From: Herbiconiux solani NBRC 106740
GTDB lineage: Bacteria > Actinomycetota > Actinomycetes > Actinomycetales > Microbacteriaceae
Assembly: GCF_001571005.1 (NCBI RefSeq)
Contig: NZ_BCST01000002.1
Coordinates: 186,001-250,000, forward strand
Reading direction: 5' to 3'
Length of the DNA: 64,000 bases
The notes under the pieces were generated by a model. That model was given only the letters and a program-made list of their open reading frames with translations. It searched no databases and was not told the DNA's origin. Each line of letters begins with the position of its first letter. The stretch's first letter is position 1. Shown in pieces: positions 60,360 to 64,000 of this stretch. A program made the position numbers and the translations under genes.

Positions 60360-61533
60360 GGGCGAGCAGCTCGGGCGCCGTGGTCCGCCAGGCCGCGACC
60401 AGCTCGGGGCGAACCGTCACTCCGGTTCCCGGCCCGGTCGGCACCGCGAGGCGGCCGTCGACCAGCACGAACGACTCGGTGAGGTCGTCGGCGAAGTAGC
60501 GACTCGAGGCCGAGGTGTCGCCCGGCAGCGTGAATCCGGGGAGCGCCGCGAGCGCGACGTTCGCCGCCCTGCCGAGCCCGGTCTCGAGCATCCCGCCGCA
60601 CCAGACCGGCACGTCGCGCTCGAGGCACACGTCGTGGATGCGCACCGCCTCGAGGTAGCCGCCGACGCGGCCCGCCTTGATGTTGATGATCGAGGTGGCA
60701 TCGCGGTCGATGGCGTCGATCGCGACCGCGGCCGAGACGATCGACTCGTCCAGGCAGACGGGGGTGTCGATCGCGTGGGCGAGTCGCACGTGCGCCGCGA
60801 TGTCCTCCTCCACGAAGGGCTGCTCGATCAGCAGCAGCCCGAACGCGTCGAGCTCGCGGAGGTGGTCGATGTCGGCGGTCGTGTACGCGGTGTTCGCGTC
60901 GACCTGGAGCAGGGCATCCGGGCCGATCATCGAGCGCACGGCCGCCACCGGCTCCAGATCCCACCCCGGCTTGATCTTCAGCTTGATGCGCCGGTAGCCC
61001 TCGTCGACGTAGCCCGACACCTCGTCGAGCAGCGCGTCGAGAGAGGAGGAGATGCCCACCGAGACCCCGCAGTCGACCTCGGGACGGACGGCGCCGAAGT
61101 ACTCCCCGAAGCTGATCCCGGCGGCGCGGGTCTGCGCGTCGAGCACGGCGGACTCCAGGGCAGCCTTCGCCATCCGGTGCCCGATCACGAAGCCGAGGAT
61201 GCTCGCCACGTCGACGGCGCGCACCGTGCGGGCGGCCAGCAGCGCCGGCGCGAGGTGATCGCGGATGACGTCGACGCAGCCGGCCAGGTACTCGCTGGAG
61301 TAGACCGGCGCCGACATGGCGACGCACTCCCCCCAGCCCTCTCCCTCTTCGGCGAGCACCCGGACGAGCAGCACCTCACGGGCGGTCTGCCGCCCGAAGC
61401 TGGTCTCGAACGGGCGCACCAGGGGCATCGCGATGCGATGCAGCTCGATCGCCTCGATCTCGATCGGCAGCGACGCGGCCCCGGCCCGGAAGCCGTCGTC
61501 CGCGCCACGGTGCACGAGGGGTGGGGTGCTCAT
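60352..61533 (-). CDS. Enolase-superfamily enzyme of the o-succinylbenzoate synthase / N-succinylamino acid racemase group
   Basis: The 393-residue protein has the capping domain (IELHRIAMPLVRPFETSFGR) and a barrel with the catalytic Lys pair RRIKLKIKPGWD, metal ligands in LLQVDANTAY, IEQPFVEED and CLDESI, and the second catalytic Lys in INIKAGRVGG, then CGGMLETGLGRAAN. These are the marks of the MenC/NSAR group. The context (acyltransferase, dehydrogenase-like gene, no other men gene) favours N-acylamino acid racemase over menaquinone synthesis. The ATG at 61531-61533 lies four nt after the upstream stop codon. Confidence 0.88.
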   Translation of the reverse strand: MSTPPLVHRGADDGFRAGAASLPIEIEAIELHRIAMPLVRPFETSFGRQTAREVLLVRVLAEEGEGWGECVAMSAPVYSSEYLAGCVDVIRDHLAPALLAARTVRAVDVASILGFVIGHRMAKAALESAVLDAQTRAAGISFGEYFGAVRPEVDCGVSVGISSSLDALLDEVSGYVDEGYRRIKLKIKPGWDLEPVAAVRSMIGPDALLQVDANTAYTTADIDHLRELDAFGLLLIEQPFVEEDIAAHVRLAHAIDTPVCLDESIVSAAVAIDAIDRDATSIINIKAGRVGGYLEAVRIHDVCLERDVPVWCGGMLETGLGRAANVALAALPGFTLPGDTSASSRYFADDLTESFVLVDGRLAVPTGPGTGVTVRPELVAAWRTTAPELLARV

Positions 61534-61537
61534 GGCG

Positions 61538-62812
61538 TCAGGCGAGCCGGTCTTCGAGGCCCCAGGCCTGCCCGTAACCACCCTCGTCGATCGGGGCGGC
61601 CATCAGGTCGAGGAAGGGCTGGGCGTCGAAGGCCTCCGGACCCCGCACGCCGACCCCCGACCAGACGCCCTTCGAGAGCAGCTCGAGTGCGATCACCGGG
61701 TTGAGCGCGGTCTGCCAGACCACGCACTGGGCCTCGTACTCCTGCATCGTCCACTCGTTGTCGGCGACGTGGTAGAGGTAGACCTCCCGCGGCTCGCCGT
61801 CGGTGCCGGTGCCCGTGACCCACAGCCCGGCGCAGGTCTTGCCGGTCATGAAGGGGCCGAGGGTCGCCGGGTCGGGGAGCCCCGCGGCGACGACGTCGCG
61901 CGGCGCGACCTCGACCGGCCCGGCCGCCGAGCGCACGGTGACCGGGGTGGTCTTGTCGAGGCCGAGCTGGTGCAGGGTCTTCAAGATGCCGATGAACTCC
62001 TCGCCCAGCCCGTACTTGAAGGTCACCCGCTTCGCGTCGACCCAGCGCGGCATCAGCAGCACCTCCTCGTGCTCGACGTTGACGCACTCGACGTCGCCGA
62101 TGCCCTCGGGGAAGGTGAAGACCTCCGGCTCGGAGAACGGCGGGGTGGTGAACCAGCCCTTGTCCTTCTCCCAGATGACCGGTGGGTTCAGGCACTCCTC
62201 GATCGTCGTCCAGATCGAGAACGAGGGGGCGAAGATCTCGTTGCCCTCCGAGTCGCGCACCACGAGATTCGCCCCGTCGCGGGTGCCGAGCTCGTCGATC
62301 TCGGAGAAGAGGTGGTCGGCGGCGTACCGCGCGAAGACGTCCGAGAGCCCGGGCTCGACGCCCATGCCCACGAGTGCCAGCCGGCCCGCCTTCTCCCAGT
62401 CGGGCGCCTGAGCGAACTGGTCGTCGCCGAGTTTGACGCCGGTCTCGGCGTAGGGGTCGACCGGGTTCGGTTCGGACAGGCTCATCGCCATGTCGAGGTA
62501 GTCGGCGCCGGCTGCGAGCGCGCCCGCGAAGATCGTGGGTACGAACTTCGGCTCGACCGCGTTCATGACATGGGTGGCGCCGTGCTCGCGCGCGACGCGG
62601 GCCACGTCGTCGGGATCGGACGCGTCGATGCGGTCGGCCCTGAAGCGGGCCGCGATCTCGTCACCGTGCCGCGACCCGACCCAGGCCACCGTGCGCTCCG
62701 CACGCGCCAGGTCGTAGTCGGTCACGACGATCTGCTCGTAGAAGTCACGCCGCGCTGCGATCTTCGCGATAGCGTCACCCACGCCACCGGCACCCACCAG
62801 GAGAATTCTCAT
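61538..62812 (-). CDS. Saccharopine-dehydrogenase-like oxidoreductase
   Basis: The 424-residue protein starts with a Rossmann motif (MRILLVGAGGVGDAIAKIAA) and has the saccharopine dehydrogenase layout (VMNAVEPKFVPTIFAGALAA, ALVGMGVEPGLSDVFARYAA, DGANLVVRDSEGN). Related enzymes reduce imines of amino acids, e.g. in lysine, carboxynorspermidine or opine metabolism. It is first in the operon with the racemase-like and GNAT genes, so amino-acid conversion is likely. TAGCGT six nt before the ATG indicates a leaderless mRNA. Precise substrate unknown. Confidence 0.85.
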   Translation of the reverse strand: MRILLVGAGGVGDAIAKIAARRDFYEQIVVTDYDLARAERTVAWVGSRHGDEIAARFRADRIDASDPDDVARVAREHGATHVMNAVEPKFVPTIFAGALAAGADYLDMAMSLSEPNPVDPYAETGVKLGDDQFAQAPDWEKAGRLALVGMGVEPGLSDVFARYAADHLFSEIDELGTRDGANLVVRDSEGNEIFAPSFSIWTTIEECLNPPVIWEKDKGWFTTPPFSEPEVFTFPEGIGDVECVNVEHEEVLLMPRWVDAKRVTFKYGLGEEFIGILKTLHQLGLDKTTPVTVRSAAGPVEVAPRDVVAAGLPDPATLGPFMTGKTCAGLWVTGTGTDGEPREVYLYHVADNEWTMQEYEAQCVVWQTALNPVIALELLSKGVWSGVGVRGPEAFDAQPFLDLMAAPIDEGGYGQAWGLEDRLA

Positions 62813-62818
62813 GGGTCG

Positions 62819-62824
62819 ACGCTA
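62819..62824 (-). promoter_or_regulatory. -10 box for leaderless saccharopine-dehydrogenase-like mRNA
   Basis: TAGCGT on the minus strand ends six nt before the ATG at 62812. Confidence 0.5.
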
Positions 62825-62940
62825 TCGGTAAGCCCCCGCGAGCGGAACGGATCCCGCGCGCCTCTGGATAACGCATCCCGGCCTGTCGACAGCCGGCTCA
62901 GACGCCCACAGAGCGGCCTGGGCCGTCCGAACCAGATTGG

Positions 62941-63741
62941 TCAGGACAGACCCGGCGCGACCGCCGGCGCCACGAGGATGTCGAGCACCGCGACCGAGAC
63001 GTTGAACACCGCGTGCGCGGCGATCGAGGGCCCGAGCCTCCGGGTCAGCAGCGCGAGGCTGCCGAGCACGAGGCCCACGACGAAGAGCGTGATGAGCCGG
63101 GAGACGGCGGCCGCCGACTCCGGCACCCCGTCGATGTGGAAGACGACGAACAGCAACGACGACGCCACGACGGCGACGACGCCGGCGGTGATCTCCCGGC
63201 CGCCACGGGCACCCGGCAGCCGGGGCCCGTCGTGCGAGCCGAGCACCGCGTTCTCGACCGAGCGCAGCACGAGCCCGCGGAAGAACAGTTCTTCGATCAC
63301 CGGGGTGACGACGGATGCCGCCACCACCGCGGTCAGCACGAACCAGACGGGGTCGCCCCCCACCCCACCCGTGAACGGCGTGGCCGGAGTGCCGGTCGCG
63401 AGCCGCACGGCCTCGGCGATCCCGATCGCGGTGAACCGCAGCAGGATGCCGGCGAGCAACCCGATGGCCAGGTCGAGCGGGCGGAAACGCAGCCCGAAAT
63501 CCGCCGCCAGGCTGCCACGGCCGCGCATCCGCGAGGCGATCAGCACGACTATCAGGAGGGGAAGCCAACCTCCGACGACCTGCTCGACGCCGTAGGCCAG
63601 GCGGGGCTGCGCCGCCATCGCCGGCAGCTCTGCGAGCAACCGGGCGGCGGAGGAGAGGAAGACGAACAGCACGATCCCGGCCGCCACGTCGAGGAGCCCC
63701 CAGCGCGGTCTGGTCCTGGTCGCGCCCCGCTCGTCCGTCAC
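62941..63741 (-). CDS. CPBP-family intramembrane metalloprotease
   Basis: The 266-residue protein has about seven or eight spans and the CPBP (CAAX protease/bacteriocin-processing) motifs: TPVIEELFFRGLVLR (EExxxR), LLFVVFHIDG (FxxxH) and SIAAHAVFN (HxxxN). These form a membrane-embedded zinc site. Bacterial members process peptides, anchor immunity to bacteriocins or have unknown targets. The GTG at 63739-63741 (MTDERG) is chosen because TACCGT ends six nt before it; a GTG two codons earlier touches that box directly. Confidence 0.88.
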   Translation of the reverse strand: MTDERGATRTRPRWGLLDVAAGIVLFVFLSSAARLLAELPAMAAQPRLAYGVEQVVGGWLPLLIVVLIASRMRGRGSLAADFGLRFRPLDLAIGLLAGILLRFTAIGIAEAVRLATGTPATPFTGGVGGDPVWFVLTAVVAASVVTPVIEELFFRGLVLRSVENAVLGSHDGPRLPGARGGREITAGVVAVVASSLLFVVFHIDGVPESAAAVSRLITLFVVGLVLGSLALLTRRLGPSIAAHAVFNVSVAVLDILVAPAVAPGLS

Positions 63742-63747
63742 CCCCAC

Positions 63748-63753
63748 ACGGTA
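63748..63753 (-). promoter_or_regulatory. -10 box for leaderless CPBP protease mRNA
   Basis: TACCGT on the minus strand ends six nt before the GTG at 63741 and so helps to choose that start. Confidence 0.45.
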
Positions 63754-63895
63754 TCGCGAACGGTACCGCGGGAGGGCGACGGACGAGCCGTGGAGGCGGC
63801 GGATGGGCCGGCCGAGGCAGCCGAAGCCGCGGCGAACGGCCCCGCGGCAGCTGGCTGCGTGGCAGCCCGGCCGCGCGCCGAACCCGTCCGCAGCC

Positions 63896-64000
63896 TCACC
63901 GGCGACTGCCGGCGAGCTGCGGACGCGCCGCGGTGAGCGGACGGGCCGTGAACGAGACCCGCGTCACCTCGTCGCCGGCCGTCTCGGTGACGACCGGCAT
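63896..64000 (-). CDS. C-terminal end of an unidentified gene
   Basis: The last 105 nt read on the minus strand as an open frame of 34 codons ending at TGA (complement of 63896-63898), with a strand-like segment DEVTRVSFTARPLTAARPQL. High GC3 fits coding DNA. The opposite strand is also open here (GTG at about 63934), so the strand assignment is uncertain. The protein cannot be identified. Confidence 0.35.
   Translation of the reverse strand: MPVVTETAGDEVTRVSFTARPLTAARPQLAGSRR

Noticed and set aside
60352-61533. Assignment as menC of the menaquinone pathway
   Set aside because: No other men genes are close and the operon partners are an acyltransferase and a dehydrogenase-like enzyme; the racemase reading fits better, though MenC activity is not excluded.

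Overview
The window is about 64 kb of very GC-rich chromosome from an actinobacterium, most probably a member of the Microbacteriaceae. Support for this comes from extreme GC3, the small conserved proteins typical of that family (the MGKLIYGG-type protein at 3903-4247 and the DUF3151 protein at 50686-51123), LAxTG-type cell-wall sorting signals, many genes that look leaderless (a TANNNT box 6-7 nt before the start codon) and the ever-present hexamer GGATGC/GCATCC. I see no insertion sequence, prophage, plasmid function, CRISPR array or rRNA. One tRNA gene is present (tRNA-Ser, anticodon GGA).

Layout. 0-9.3 kb: secreted and surface proteins (a pepsin-like aspartic protease and an IPT/TIG-domain protein, both with LAxTG anchors), small conserved proteins, a GNAT protein and glgX. 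9.4-13.7 kb: a catabolic cluster (creatininase-like hydrolase, substrate-binding lipoprotein, cupin, cysteine hydrolase) facing a GntR regulator. 13.8-32 kb: a dense signalling region with a low-molecular-weight tyrosine phosphatase, two paralogous membrane proteins with degenerate GGDEF domains, a TetR and two tandem MarR regulators, a response regulator operon whose kinase lacks a phospho-accepting His, a normal sensor kinase, a processive family-2 glycosyltransferase, an HPt-like protein without its His, an OmpR-type regulator, a receiver-like protein, a GH6 glucanase and an intact GGDEF-EAL protein. Together 24.4-32 kb looks like a c-di-GMP-linked exopolysaccharide (probably beta-glucan) locus.

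32-41 kb is conserved housekeeping: SGNH hydrolase, asd, lysC, a PolA-like polymerase with a collagen-like insert, recR and dnaX. 41-46 kb holds a GNAT protein, a TetR-acetyltransferase fusion, and ackA/pta. 46-57.5 kb: a lipoprotein, a Rossmann protein, tRNA-Ser, an LAATG-anchored metallophosphoesterase, a 15-codon ORF with a strong ribosome binding site and terminator, phosphoketolase (whose acetyl phosphate can feed pta/ackA), an alpha/beta hydrolase and a polysaccharide deacetylase with three cell-wall-binding repeats. 57.7-64 kb: a PH-like membrane protein, a nucleotidyltransferase/HAD phosphatase pair, an operon of saccharopine-dehydrogenase-like, enolase-superfamily racemase-like and GNAT proteins, and a CPBP protease.

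Most noteworthy are (i) the concentration of signalling proteins that lost catalytic residues around an exopolysaccharide synthase, (ii) six places where the last 14-18 nt of a gene including its stop codon are duplicated downstream, (iii) the TetR-acetyltransferase fusion, (iv) the nucleotidyltransferase-phosphatase pair and (v) the tiny ORF after phosphoketolase. All functions are inferred by reading the sequence; no database search was run.
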